Of a DNA stretch of 50,454 bases, positions 35,601 through 44,317 are shown one piece after another. Within the stretch, counting starts at the first letter, position 1. The number at the start of each line of letters is the position of its first letter. The translations under genes and the position numbers were made by a program. Under the pieces are notes generated by a model, which ran no database searches, was not told the DNA's origin, and saw nothing but the letters and a program-made list of their open reading frames with translations. Source of the DNA: Nemertoderma westbladi (lineage: Eukaryota > Xenacoelomorpha > Nemertodermatida > Nemertodermatidae); NCBI GenBank assembly GCA_032718475.1, contig JAUCBJ010001789.1, forward strand, positions 1 through 50,454, written 5' to 3'.

Positions 35601-37700
35601 AACTATCTAAATTGAAATAAACCAGGTACAACTCACCTCAGTTCGCTCCTCGTCGCTGGACGAACTCTCTTCGATTAGTTTCCTCGTCGGTCTGTCGTCC
35701 TCGTCGGACCCAACAGCCGTCTGAGCAACACTGTCGGACGGTTTCTCGGGGGACTCGTGTTTAATCTTAAACGACCGCATATTCCTCAAGGAATCCTTCA
35801 AACCGAGGTTGAAGGTGAAACCCGAGATACCGGAGTCGAGTTTCTGGAATAGATCCGCGGCGCTGTCCACACTGGGCGCGGGGGCGCGCACAGGGGAGAC
35901 CAACAGGGGCGCCCCTAGCGGCGGACGCTCGAACTGGAACTCGCTGTCGACATACCACTTCTCGAACGTCGGGAAGGCGGTGTTTTCGACGAATCGTCGT
36001 TGGAAATCGCGATTCATCGCCGATTTTAGTTGTCGGACCACGGCGCGGAGCACCGCGGAAACCGTCCGCTCCGGCAGACTGTCCGTCGGCCTTCGGCCCT
36101 CGTTGTCGGCCACCAACCTTCGCTCCTCTCTGCGCCGTTGCCTCGGCGACGGACGGGACTCGGCTCGTCTCCACGGCGACCCCGGGGGCTCCCGTTTGGT
36201 CGGCGTCACCACCCCGACCATCCGCAGTGCCCCGTAGGGGTTCTCGTGGCTGTGCCAACTGTTCTGGTCCCAGGAGGCGACGTGGGGCGTCTTGGCTTCG
36301 GTCCACTCAGGGCTGCTGAGCGGGGACATTGCCATGGTGATATCCTCTATGGGGCTGCCGCGGGGAGGGGCGGGGGGCGGCGGAGGGGGCAGCGGGGGCG
36401 GCGCTCCCGGTGGCAACGACTCCGGGAGTTTAGGCTCTTGGAAAATCTCCGCGATTCGACTCTCTAAACTCTTCTTCTGCTGCACCGCGGTTGTAATCTC
36501 GGACTGTGATTGCCGGACTGGCGGCGGGGTACGATTCCTTCTAACTCTCGGATCCGCGTTGTAATTTACTCGCTCGGTTTCCCGCTGTCGGTGTTGTTTA
36601 TATTCTTTATAATTATCGAACTGGTAGTTGGAAGCCCGTTGGGAAACCCCGCTATCCCTATGATCTCGATAACTCCACGAACCGCGAGGTTCAGAGCTGC
36701 GGAACTCCCCGTTGAATCTCGACGGCCGGTCGCCGTTGATAACTTCCAAGACGTGCGATCGAAGGGATTGAAAGTCGCCGGTTTCATCAGGGTCATCGGG
36801 TCTCAACGAGTTGACTACAGTGATTGGCTGACCGGCTGAAGTGTCGTGACTGACTCGAGACTGTCTAGAACTCGAGGACGCATCAGGGGTATGTCTATGG
36901 CGGCTTTGCCTGGGTTCTGGATCAGTTCTAGAACTATATTTCAAGGGGGTCGGCGGGGGGGCTGGTTTATTCTGAGGTTTTATTATTTTAAGGACAGGAG
37001 TTTTCAATGGCGGGAGAGGTTTTGATGCAGATTCCGATTTATAATGATTTATTGGTACCGGTAACTGATGCGGTTTGGATTGGCACAAAGATTTAAACCA
37101 TTTTCGAATCTCAACGAATTGAGTGTCTAATTTTACAGTAATTATATTTCCCATTACTGAAGTATCGTGAAGTTTCTCCACACAGGCCTCAGAACTTTTA
37201 ACCGACTTAAATGTAACTTTCGCTAGTCCCAAATGTTTCTTAGTATCAGGGTGGTACAATATCTCAAGACTCGAAATTTCACCAAATTCAAAGCACATTT
37301 TTCCCAGAAAAGAATCATTAATATTATCATTTAAATTACGAAACGATACATGCTTAGGCGGAGGGACCCCGCAATAATATTCATCAATTTTGAAAGGCGG
37401 AACGGGAAAGTCGCCTTTCTCTTTCGGTTCCCACATTCGCTTAAACATGGGTCTCGGATCTACGACATCTATAGTGCCACGAGAAGTGTGTCCATCGTAT
37501 CTGTAGTGTTTCTCTCTATGTTTACCGGACGGCAGAGCGGGGTCTACTACCAGTTTATAGGCTCGCCATTTTGGAGGGTGTTGAGATGATGGACGTACAG
37601 GGGCTGTGGGGTGTTGGCGTCCGGGTATGGGATGGGTAGCAGTTGTGCTCGAGAGTTTTGGTTTCGGTGGAGTTGCGTAATTCTCCCGGAGAACTTCCAT
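30277..37700 (-). CDS. SETD1: SETD1-type histone H3K4 methyltransferase, two exons
   Basis: The predicted protein is the catalytic subunit of the SET1/COMPASS complex, which methylates histone H3 lysine 4 at promoters. Two exons, 37,700-35,637 and 32,634-30,277, join across a 3,002-bp intron with donor GTGAGT and acceptor TTTTTTCAG. Both boundaries are phase 0, so the frame stays open and gives 1,473 aa (688 + 785). The order is family-typical: N-terminal RRM, long charged and proline-rich middle, N-SET with a WDR5-binding Win motif, then SET and post-SET ending CRGTLN, the SETD1 ending rather than the MLL one. Vertebrate and fly SETD1 proteins are about 1,640-1,970 aa, so this one is compact. 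I infer only two coding exons; a small extra in-frame exon inside the intron cannot be excluded. No disabling change is seen. Confidence 0.93.
33380..33628 (+). pseudogene. Orphan coding fragment antisense in SETD1 intron
   Basis: After a plausible acceptor (TCTGTGCAG, ending near 33,379) an open frame runs about 80 codons to a TAA: QLREELDEQCKTPTLP, then VRMATGIKSLTIEKSPDVVV, ending TSARIYL. It could be an exon or a captured gene fragment. I recognise no domain, and there is no start codon at its beginning. It may also be chance. Confidence 0.25.
33681..33737. repeat. C24 and G14 homopolymer tracts
   Basis: A run of 24 C (33,681-33,704) is followed 19 bases later by a run of 14 G (33,724-33,737), so the two can pair as a hairpin and each strand can form quadruplex-type structures. 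The block is flanked by near-identical direct repeats ATTACGACGGAT (33,661) and ATTACGACAGAT (33,774), which might be an old target duplication. Confidence 0.8.
34537..34824 (+). other. Orphan 95-codon ORF in SETD1 intron
   Basis: This is an open frame of about 95 codons (WNLIILKYYYRKAIRCLLFL near the start, ending NTTRTLY) with a possible acceptor TCCTTGCAG just upstream. No family is recognised. It lies 220 bp before the hammerhead-like sequence and might belong to the same degenerate mobile element, but nothing in it shows that. Confidence 0.2.
35034..35113 (+). ncRNA. Type I hammerhead ribozyme-like motif
   Basis: Every conserved hammerhead element is in place. Stem I 5' strand is TGAACC (35,046-35,051), a TATT bulge, then AGCGCTA (35,056-35,062). 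Core 1 CTGAAGA is 35,063-35,069. Stem II is GGCC, loop TGATA, GGCC (35,070-35,082). Core 2 GAA is 35,083-35,085. A minimal stem III, ACGTACGT, is 35,086-35,093, and A17 is 35,094. Stem I 3' strand is TAGCGCT (35,095-35,101) then GGTTCA. Predicted cleavage is after the GUA triplet, between 35,094 and 35,095. An outer helix GGGGA/TCCCC (35,034-35,038 with 35,109-35,113) extends stem I. Tiny stem III type I hammerheads are known from Penelope-like elements and retrozymes, often acting as dimers. It lies antisense to SETD1. Activity is inferred. Confidence 0.85.
35637..37700 (-). CDS. SETD1: SETD1 exon 1: N-terminus with RRM
   Basis: This exon encodes residues 1-688. I chose the ATG at 37,700 (MEVLREN) because homology begins soon after it; in-frame upstream ATGs at 37,715 and 37,745 would add only a hydrophobic, non-family extension. 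Residues about 45-110 hold the conserved pre-RRM segment (KLVVDP, YRYDG, VDPRPMF, PPFKIDEYY). Residues about 117-193 are the RRM (VSFRNLNDNI, FGEISSLEILYHP, KKHLGLAKVTF, TSVMGNIITVKLD), matching SETD1A/B closely. The rest is low-complexity, with RS/RE-rich stretches and a proline run near residue 455. It ends in an acidic serine tract (SSSSDEERTE) immediately before the GTGAGT donor at 35,636-35,631. Confidence 0.92.
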
Positions 37701-37757
37701 TATATTGATGGGCATAACAAATATATACCGGCATATATAATACATATATAGAGACAA

Positions 37758-37998
37758 TAAATAGGTTCAGATCAGACTAAACTACACGGAATCCCTGTTA
37801 TAGGTAAATTTTGACATGAGAAAAACTTTCCACACGGTCAAAAGTTTATAATTCATTGATAATTTCGAATTATATAGGCTTATATAGGCAATAGGCCTAC
37901 TTAAAAAAGGGGTCTGGCATCAGTATCTCACATACTGCGCGAAGGTCTCTTAAATGTTTCAATAGATTGATTCAGTATCGAACGTGCTGCCCTGGTGG
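37758..37998. other. Upstream region of SETD1
   Basis: This is AT-rich DNA before the SETD1 start on the minus strand. I see no TATA or CpG-rich promoter I would defend. The transcription start and any 5' non-coding exon are undetermined. Confidence 0.3.
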
Positions 37999-38165
37999 GG
38001 TCCGACGAATCTGCAGAAAAAAGTACAAAAAAATACAAAATAGTACAATATAGTACAAAAGAATACAAAAGAGTACAATAAAGTGCAAAAATAATGCAAA
38101 AGAGTGCAAAAATAGTACAAAAGAGTACAAACGAGTGAGAAATGCTTGCAAACCGTGTATACAAG
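37999..38165 (+). repeat. AGTACAAAA-rich dispersed repeat, copy 1
   Basis: It starts GGTCCGACGAATCTG, continues as irregular AGTACAAAA/ATACAAAA repeats, and ends ACAAACGAGTGAGAAATGC then CGTGTATAC. A second copy with the same start and end lies at 39,627-39,770. The first 12 bases resemble the terminus GGTCCTACGAAT of the element at 38,908. The following 38,166-38,720 holds nothing I can identify. Confidence 0.75.
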
Positions 38166-38724
38166 TGAAGTTCAAATCGTGTAGAGGGGCGCACGCGCAC
38201 ATGATGTGCAAAATAAAACAAAGCATTGTCAGATTGTGGGGCGAGCCACGCATTGAGCGGGGGGCTGATCTAGCTGTCTAGCAGTCAGAGAGTATGGCAA
38301 GACAATACAATCTCATGAGTTTTAATGCAGCTTTTTGTGTTCGAAAAACACAAAAAACGGCCCCAAGGCTGCAAAATAACAGAGGGAGAACTCAATAAAG
38401 TTGCAGATAGAGGCATACATACATAGCCTACATAACGTAGCCTATACGTAGCATACAGTATATCCTTCAATAAATGGGCTACTTTAAGACTATTACCTAA
38501 AATTTGAGTCTCAGTTAAAGCAGGAGTTTATATCTACCCAAGGCATAGCAGCATAGTATGTGTTGCATTATATTGTATTAAACGAACATTAGTCACAACA
38601 TACAGACATACATCCCTGGCTGCAAATGGAGTGCAAAAATCGCAACGCGTTGTGCGCTGTTTTGAAATAGTGCGCGGTAAAAGTGCGGTAGGCCTAATTA
38701 CTGAATTACGGTAGCCATAAAATA

Positions 38725-38820
38725 TTTCACTCGCTTCGCTCGCGTTTCTTTTCCATTAAATTGCATTGTTAAAATAAAAAAATTTCGCTCGCGTTTTTTT
38801 TTTCATTTTAGACCTAGGCC
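38725..38820 (+). repeat. Degenerate tandem repeat TTTCRCTCGCTTCGCTCGCG
   Basis: Copies begin at 38,725, 38,783 (shortened) and 38,881, each followed by T-rich sequence and CATTTTA or a close variant. The third copy is interrupted by the inverted-repeat element at 38,908. A related stretch, TTTCGCTCGCTTCGCTCGC, lies at 47,022 inside another element. Confidence 0.7.
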
Positions 38821-38907
38821 TACTGACAGACTTGAGTACTGTAGTACTGACCTATATCAGTATATATAAAAAATTACAGATTTCACTTGCTTTGCTCGCG
38901 TTTTGTT

Positions 38908-39505
38908 GGGTCCTACGAATTACCCAAAAAAACACAATATTACCCAAAAAAAAACAAAAAAACACAAAAAATCACACAAAAATACAAAAAAAACACAATA
39001 TTACCCAAAAAAACTACCCAAAAATAATGTTTTTCATAAACAATGTACCGGTATCTACAATAAGATTTAGGTTAATTGTAAGAAGAGTTTCACTTTTCAG
39101 TTTTCAATTTTCACTTTTTTCAAAATATTATATACATTTTGTTCATTTGAAGATTCCTTTAATGACCTACTACCACCGGTAAGCCTACCCACCCATACTG
39201 CCAGACCCAGACAGCACACATAATCAGATTTCTTAATTAATGGAATGGAGCAGGTTACAGTAGCAGGCTTTTCTAACCAAAACAATAAACGATAGCCAAA
39301 GAACACAGGTTACAGTCTTATTTTTCCAACCCTATAGGATAGGCCTATAAATTATTTTGGTCTTTTTGGGTAAGTTTTTTGGGTACCGGTACGTACCTAA
39401 TATTGTGTTTTATTGTGTTTTTTTGGGTAAATTTTTGTGTTTTTTGTATTTTTTTGTGTATTTTTGGGTAATTTTGTGTTTTTTTTTTGGGTAATTCGTA
39501 GGACC
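38908..39505. mobile_element. Inverted-repeat DNA element (~598 bp), 10-bp flanking duplication
   Basis: The left end GGTCCTACGAATTACCC followed by AAAACACAA is mirrored at the right end (GGGTAATTCGTAGGACC). GCGTTTTGTT flanks both sides (38,898-38,907 and 39,506-39,515). Removing the element and one flank copy restores a third unit of the surrounding TTTCRCTCGC repeat, which supports a real insertion. The termini are rich in ACCCAAAAAACACAA. No transposase is encoded. A 9-10-bp duplication would suit a Mutator-like family, which is an inference. Confidence 0.8.
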
Positions 39506-39626
39506 GCGTTTTGTTTTCATTTTACATAGTGAAAATGAAAAATTTCATCACATTTTTTTCATTTTCCATTGCTTAGGCCCCTAATTTTTTTTTATTTATT
39601 TAGGTTAATAAATAATAATTTTTTTC

Positions 39627-39770
39627 GGTCCGACGAATCTGTACAAAAAAGTACAAAATAGTAAAAAAGAGTACAATAAAGTGCAAAAATAGTACAAAAG
39701 AGTGCAAAATAGTACAAAAATAGTACAAACGAGTGAGAAATGCATACAAAACGTGTATACCAGTGTAGTC
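39627..39770 (+). repeat. AGTACAAAA-rich dispersed repeat, copy 2
   Basis: It has the same orientation, start (GGTCCGACGAATCTG) and end (GAGTGAGAAATGC, CGTGTATAC) as copy 1 at 37,999, with a different number of internal units. Downstream of both copies a CAGTCAGA-AGTAT motif recurs, so the repeated element may extend further. Confidence 0.72.
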
Positions 39771-40480
39771 TACACTACACTTGTATATATAAATATAATT
39801 AATTGTAAGCAAATGCAACGGGACTGAAATATGCGCCGCTACAGTCAGACAGTATTCCAATTGACAGATAGAGCTAGGGCAGGCGAATATTACATAAGTC
39901 TTCAGGCTGTCAGGAGAGGAATGGCTTCATTTGATATACAAAGTTTTAAAGAGGACATCAACAACTAGAAAACATATTTTTTTCCGAAGATGTGTGAAGT
40001 GAATGATGAACAGAACAGATGAATGACAGAATATGTAAACTTCCAAATTCTGGAATTGATTCAACATCTACAAGATATAGTAGGCCTTCCTGAGTCTGTG
40101 ACTGTGCAGCTGTGTGAGCTTGAATCTCGCAACAGTGAGGATTTGGTCTACTGTTCTTCTTACCAATAGTAAGGCTGTAAGGATAGCGAATTTCTCTAGT
40201 CTTCCGCATTTTTCTCACCAATCAGTAACGGAGTTAACAATCATTAAAGTTATTGACTGTAAGTTGCTGTGCTGTAAGGTTAAGCCTACCCTGCATACAT
40301 GTCATGTCACAGGTTATACTGGCTGACTGGTCACCCATTCTCACCAAGCTCTATACTGTAGCCTATGGCTAATATTCACACAAATTTATAGAAACCAACA
40401 GGACCTTGGTCTTGTGATATATGGAATACGTGTAATTAAATTTTACCAAAAAATTACTTTAATTTTTATCAATTATGACG

Positions 40481-40579
40481 CTCTGATAGGGTGTTGGCAA
40501 TTAATAAATGTGCTATTATGTTCGTTGATGGATACTAATAATGACATTTAATGTTAGTTGGTCCAACAGATTATCAGAG
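40481..40579. repeat. Small foldback, CTCTGATA/TATCAGAG ends
   Basis: It begins CTCTGATAGGGTGTTGGC and ends GGTCCAACAGATTATCAGAG. The arms continue as imperfect inverted copies through ATAAATG/CATTTAAT-like sequence. The same end motif bounds an element at 45,449-45,722, so two related foldbacks flank the transposase-like gene. The DNA at 39,866-40,480 and 40,580-40,880 shows nothing else I can support. Confidence 0.6.
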
Positions 40580-40883
40580 CCGAGTTACAATTGGTGACTT
40601 TGTAAGGGTTGGTTTGCTTTATTAAGAGAGTTATAGTTACTCCCAAATAGAAAGCAAAATGCAATTCCCGTAAGTAACTGAGTAAACCAGTAATGGGTGT
40701 AGTAGTAATGAGTGTATACAAATTATAACCGATACCCTGCTAATTTAATATTGTAATTAATAATAATAGGCCTAATTGTTACTAAGCTTTAATTGCATTA
40801 TATAATTTTGTGTTTGGCAATATTAATCTTAATACATAATAATGAATTCTTCTTAATCTTCTTGATAACAAATTGCTAATGTT

Positions 40884-42727
40884 ATGGAAAGTACACTTGC
40901 AGGTGAGGCTGATGCTGCTTCTACTAGTTCGCGGGAGAGTTTGTTTTTGTGTTCAATTGGAAAGGAACTAAACTCTAAATGCAAAAATGATGCTTACATT
41001 ACCACTGGCTCTACAGTTTGGAAAGTTTGGCCAATAAAAGTGGATGAAGTGGAACTACTTTCAAAGAGAACAGATATAAAGAAGGAGCTGCTGAAGACCA
41101 TTTGTACTCACCATAATATTGAGTTTGGCTCTCTTTATTCATCCTTACAACGCAAATGTTGTGACCCATTTCAAAAGCACGTTAAACCAGTTAAGACAGG
41201 CCTTGCAATTATTACTGAAGATATGGCCAATAGTGATCAAGGTAAAACATTAAATGTAGTTGAAGGGAAGAAAGTTTGTCCACATTGCTGTTCAGAATTA
41301 AAGTCCAGTATATCAAAAAAGCTGATTGTGCATCTCCCTAAGAAGAAGACACTTAAAAGGAAGTCTGCAGCCCCAGCTTTACTCATCCAGGAAGAGTGTG
41401 ATTCTATGCCAGAAACCGTTGAGAGCAGTTCCCAATCTGAGTATGAACCAGATCCTAACATTAACGAAGAACAACCGGAGCACTTAAATAAATCCTTTAA
41501 GCTTCTAGATCAGTCACCCCTGTGTATCAAAAAACGCACTTATTCTAGAATCAAAAGGAAAGTTAACAGAAAAGCAACCAAGGCTAAAGAGGCGATCATG
41601 GCTTGCGCATCTGCAGCGATTGGTTCTGAAATCACGGATAATATTGAGAGTGATAGTAGTGTTAACAGAGAGGATAAGTTAATGGCTGAAGCAATGTTCG
41701 ATATAGTTACAGCAGTGAAGCATAAGATTTCCACAGCCACAAGTTATAATGAAAAGGTGGAATTATTGACATTGGCTCCCAAGCATTGGTCAATTAGCCA
41801 TACAGCAGGTCAGTTTGGCACAACTATTTATCTTGCACAGGCGGCAAATAAATTAAGAAATGAGCGTGGAATTCTTGCTTCACGTGATCCCTACCTGCCA
41901 CGAGGCTTAGTCATCAACGAGGAATTAAAGGGTACAGTGAAATTGTTTTACGAAAGAGATGATCTCAGTTGTTTGTGTCCGGGGAAAAAGGATTTTATAA
42001 GCGTGAAAACTGATCTTGGAAGAGTGCATTGCCAAAAGCGATTAGTACTATGTAATCTTCACGAAGCATATCAGCTATTTAAAGAGACAAATCCATTACT
42101 GAAGTTAGGATTCTCGACTTTCGCAACTTTAAGACCTACATACTGCATACTTGCTGGATCTGCTGGTACACACAGTGTCTGTGTGTGTATCAAGCATCAG
42201 AACCCTAAACTGATGGTTGGCAGCTTAAGGATCCAATGGCTTACATACAGGGACTTACTGGAGAAAGCAGTCTGTTCCATGTCTGGCGATAAGTGTATGT
42301 TGGGAACATGTGAAATGTGCCCAGGTGAACTATCTGTACGTAGTTTCTTAGAAGAGTTAGTAACAGATTACCATGACAACGATATCACCTTCATGAAGTG
42401 GAGTTCAGGATCTGGTTCATCCGGTGATCGTGCAGTCCTTGGCAAACATAATAGTCCATTAAGTGAATTCATTGATGAGTTGGTCAGCGACTTGATGAAA
42501 CTTTTACCCCATCACTACATCGCCAAGTCTCAGTCAAGTTATTTGAAAGATTTGAAGGATGCTCTAAAGCCGAATGAAGCAATCATTTTGATGGATTTTG
42601 CTGAAAACTTCTCGTTTGTCATTCAAGATGAAATCCAATCTTATCATTGGTCTAATGATCAAGCAACTCTGCATCCCATTGTAATATACTATCGAGAAGG
42701 TTCTAGCAATGAGCTAAAGGTTACAAG
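40884..42727 (+). CDS. Transposase-like gene, intact 5' part of exon 1
   Basis: An uninterrupted frame of about 614 codons starts at the first ATG (MESTLAGEAD) and runs to the MITE boundary at GTTACAAG. The N-terminal third has paired cysteines (KVCPHCC) and basic clusters (KKKTLKRK, KKRTYSRIKRKVNRK) that could act in DNA binding and nuclear entry. As it stands the frame reads 54 codons into the MITE (arginine-serine-rich, then PEPEQEPE) before stopping at 42,893. An upstream exon cannot be excluded. Confidence 0.7.
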
Positions 42728-43556
42728 TAGGGCTCGATCGGAGTTGGGATTTGGCCGGAGCCGGAGCAGGAGCCGGAGTTGGACAATTTGGCCGGAGCCG
42801 GAGCAGGAGCCGGAGTTATTCAAAAAATTAAAAAATTTAATTATTTATTTAAAAAAAAATAAAGTATGGTTATCGTTCGCCAATCGCTCATAATCAATAT
42901 CATACTGCTGTACTGTAGGTTGTAGGTCTAATTAATTTCATAATTTATAGATTTAGGAATTTTAAATTTAAAATTTAAGTAATTAATTTATCACGGAGAG
43001 ACGGCCTGACGCTGACGGCTAAAAATTACCTACAGTACCTAACTCACTAACTGTGGTAGAGCTGTAGAGGTGTGTACTGTAGGTAGCCTACCGCTGTACC
43101 GTACGTGTACCAGTCTCAGTCTGCCAGTACTGCAGTACATTATGATGGCATGACAGTCAGTAAATGCGGAAATGGCTGCAGTGGTACAGTGCACAGTGAA
43201 CAATCATAGCATTTACAAAAAATTTTTACAGTAGGGCCTATCTGTAACAGTCTGCTAGTCAGCCAGCTGGCCAGTACCAGTACTGCAGTACTAAAGTAAA
43301 TACTGCAGTATAAATACTACAGTAGTAAATACTGCAGTGCAGTATTATGCTTGATATTGAAGCTGTACTACAGTACTTATTGTGTAAATAATTAGAATAA
43401 GGATAATTAGAATATGCATGAAATATAATAGGACCTACTTTATTAAAAAATTAACTCCGGCAATATTTTTACCGGAGCCGGAGCAGGAGCCGGAGGTGCC
43501 AAAATGGCCGGAGCCGGAGCCGGAGGCCGGAGCTCCGATCGAGCCCTAGTTACAAG
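42720..43556. mobile_element. hAT-type MITE (821 bp) inserted in the transposase-like exon
   Basis: The element, 42,728-43,548, has terminal inverted repeats TAGGGCTCGATCGGAG and CTCCGATCGAGCCCTA. It is flanked by an exact 8-bp duplication GTTACAAG (42,720-42,727 and 43,549-43,556). An 8-bp duplication with a TAGGG end is the hAT signature. GGAGCCGGAGC repeats lie just inside both ends; the interior is AT-rich with many CTGCAGTA motifs. There is no transposase frame. Removing it with one duplication copy rejoins the host coding frame exactly (KVT, then SFCIISNSMAHS). Confidence 0.93.
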
Positions 43557-43705
43557 CTTCTGCATTATTTCGAATTCGATGGCTCACTCTACATCTGCTG
43601 TGCATCTATTCGTAACAAAGATCACAGGCATAATCAAACAGGAATGGCCACAAGTTACACATTTGCACTACTTTACAGATGGCGCGCAGGGCAATATAAA
43701 AACAG
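43557..43705 (+). pseudogene. Transposase-like exon 1, 3' part, with 1-base deletion
   Basis: The frame continues from the MITE as FCIISNSMAHSTSAVHLF to HLHYFTDGAQG, then the family motif QYKN appears in the neighbouring frame (CAATATAAAAAC at 43,692-43,703). One base is missing in the GGG run at 43,689-43,691. The neighbouring frame ends AG|GTAAAA and joins exon 2 correctly (AG + G, R, then FSFLNL). The frame upstream of the run does not: it would hit TAA within a few codons of exon 2. Confidence 0.75.
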
Positions 43706-44317
43706 GTAAAATGTATATATTTTATATATTAACAATATAAAGCATTTAAATATGATTAATACCGGTAGTTATAAATATATAAATATATAATTATATAAGG
43801 GGCCTAATAAAATTAATAATAAAAATAGTAGGTACCTGTCTGGTTAGAGTAGAGATTAGGTCTGATTAGAGGTCTTATGTTATTATTTATTCGTGACAGG
43901 ACAATTGCCCACAGACAATTGCCCCCCGGACTATTGCCCACAGACAATTGCCCCCAGACAATTGCCCCCAGACAATTGCCCCCGGACAATTACCCCATGG
44001 ACAATTGCCCCCCGGATAATTTCCACCGAGAAAAATTTCAAAATAAATAAACTAAACATGAGTTAGCATAGGCCTATATAATAAGTTATGAAACAGGCAT
44101 AGCCATATATAATTTGTTTTAAATTTGTAACAAGCTAGGAGCTTAATAGCTAGTAAGGAATGACCTTATATATTGTGCAATTTTCCTCAGGGGAAATTTT
44201 CCTCGGGGCAATTGTCCGTGGGGCAATTTTCCTCACGGGGCAATTTTCCAGTGGGTAATTGTCAGTTCCTTATTTATTATACTTAATACAGTATATTTTT
44301 CATTATTTGATTTATAG
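43706..44317 (+). other. Intron of the transposase-like gene
   Basis: It is bounded by GTAAAA and TTTATAG. Apart from AT-rich sequence it holds the foldback element at 43,892-44,269. Confidence 0.7.
43892..44269. mobile_element. Foldback element of GACAATTGCCCC repeats
   Basis: The left part is a tandem run of a roughly 15-bp unit (GACAATTGCCCCC) from about 43,900 to 44,030. The right part (44,178-44,262) is the same unit inverted (GGGGCAATTGTC), with an AT-rich spacer between. TTATTTATT occurs on both sides (43,883-43,891 and 44,270-44,278) and may be a target duplication, but the sequence is too AT-rich to be sure. Confidence 0.65.

Larger units (their letters stand above)
32635..35636 (-). 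other. SETD1 intron (3,002 bp)
   Basis: The intron is bounded by GTGAGT and TTTTTTCAG on the minus strand and is AT-rich. It contains, all readable on the plus strand, an orphan ORF fragment (33,380-33,628), a homopolymer C/G tract (33,681-33,737), another orphan ORF (34,537-34,824) and the hammerhead-like sequence (35,046-35,107). A 7-bp perfect hairpin TGGCGCT/AGCGCCA lies at 35,328-35,347. Nothing was recognised between 32,640 and 33,370. Confidence 0.8.

Noticed and set aside
37928-38253. Minus-strand ORFs rich in F, L, Y and C (97 and 93 codons)
   Set aside because: They translate an AGTACAAAA-type simple repeat; the hydrophobic runs are an artefact of that composition.
42893-42896. Natural end of the transposase-like protein at 669 codons
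   Set aside because: The last 54 codons are MITE sequence; the homologous frame resumes after the MITE.
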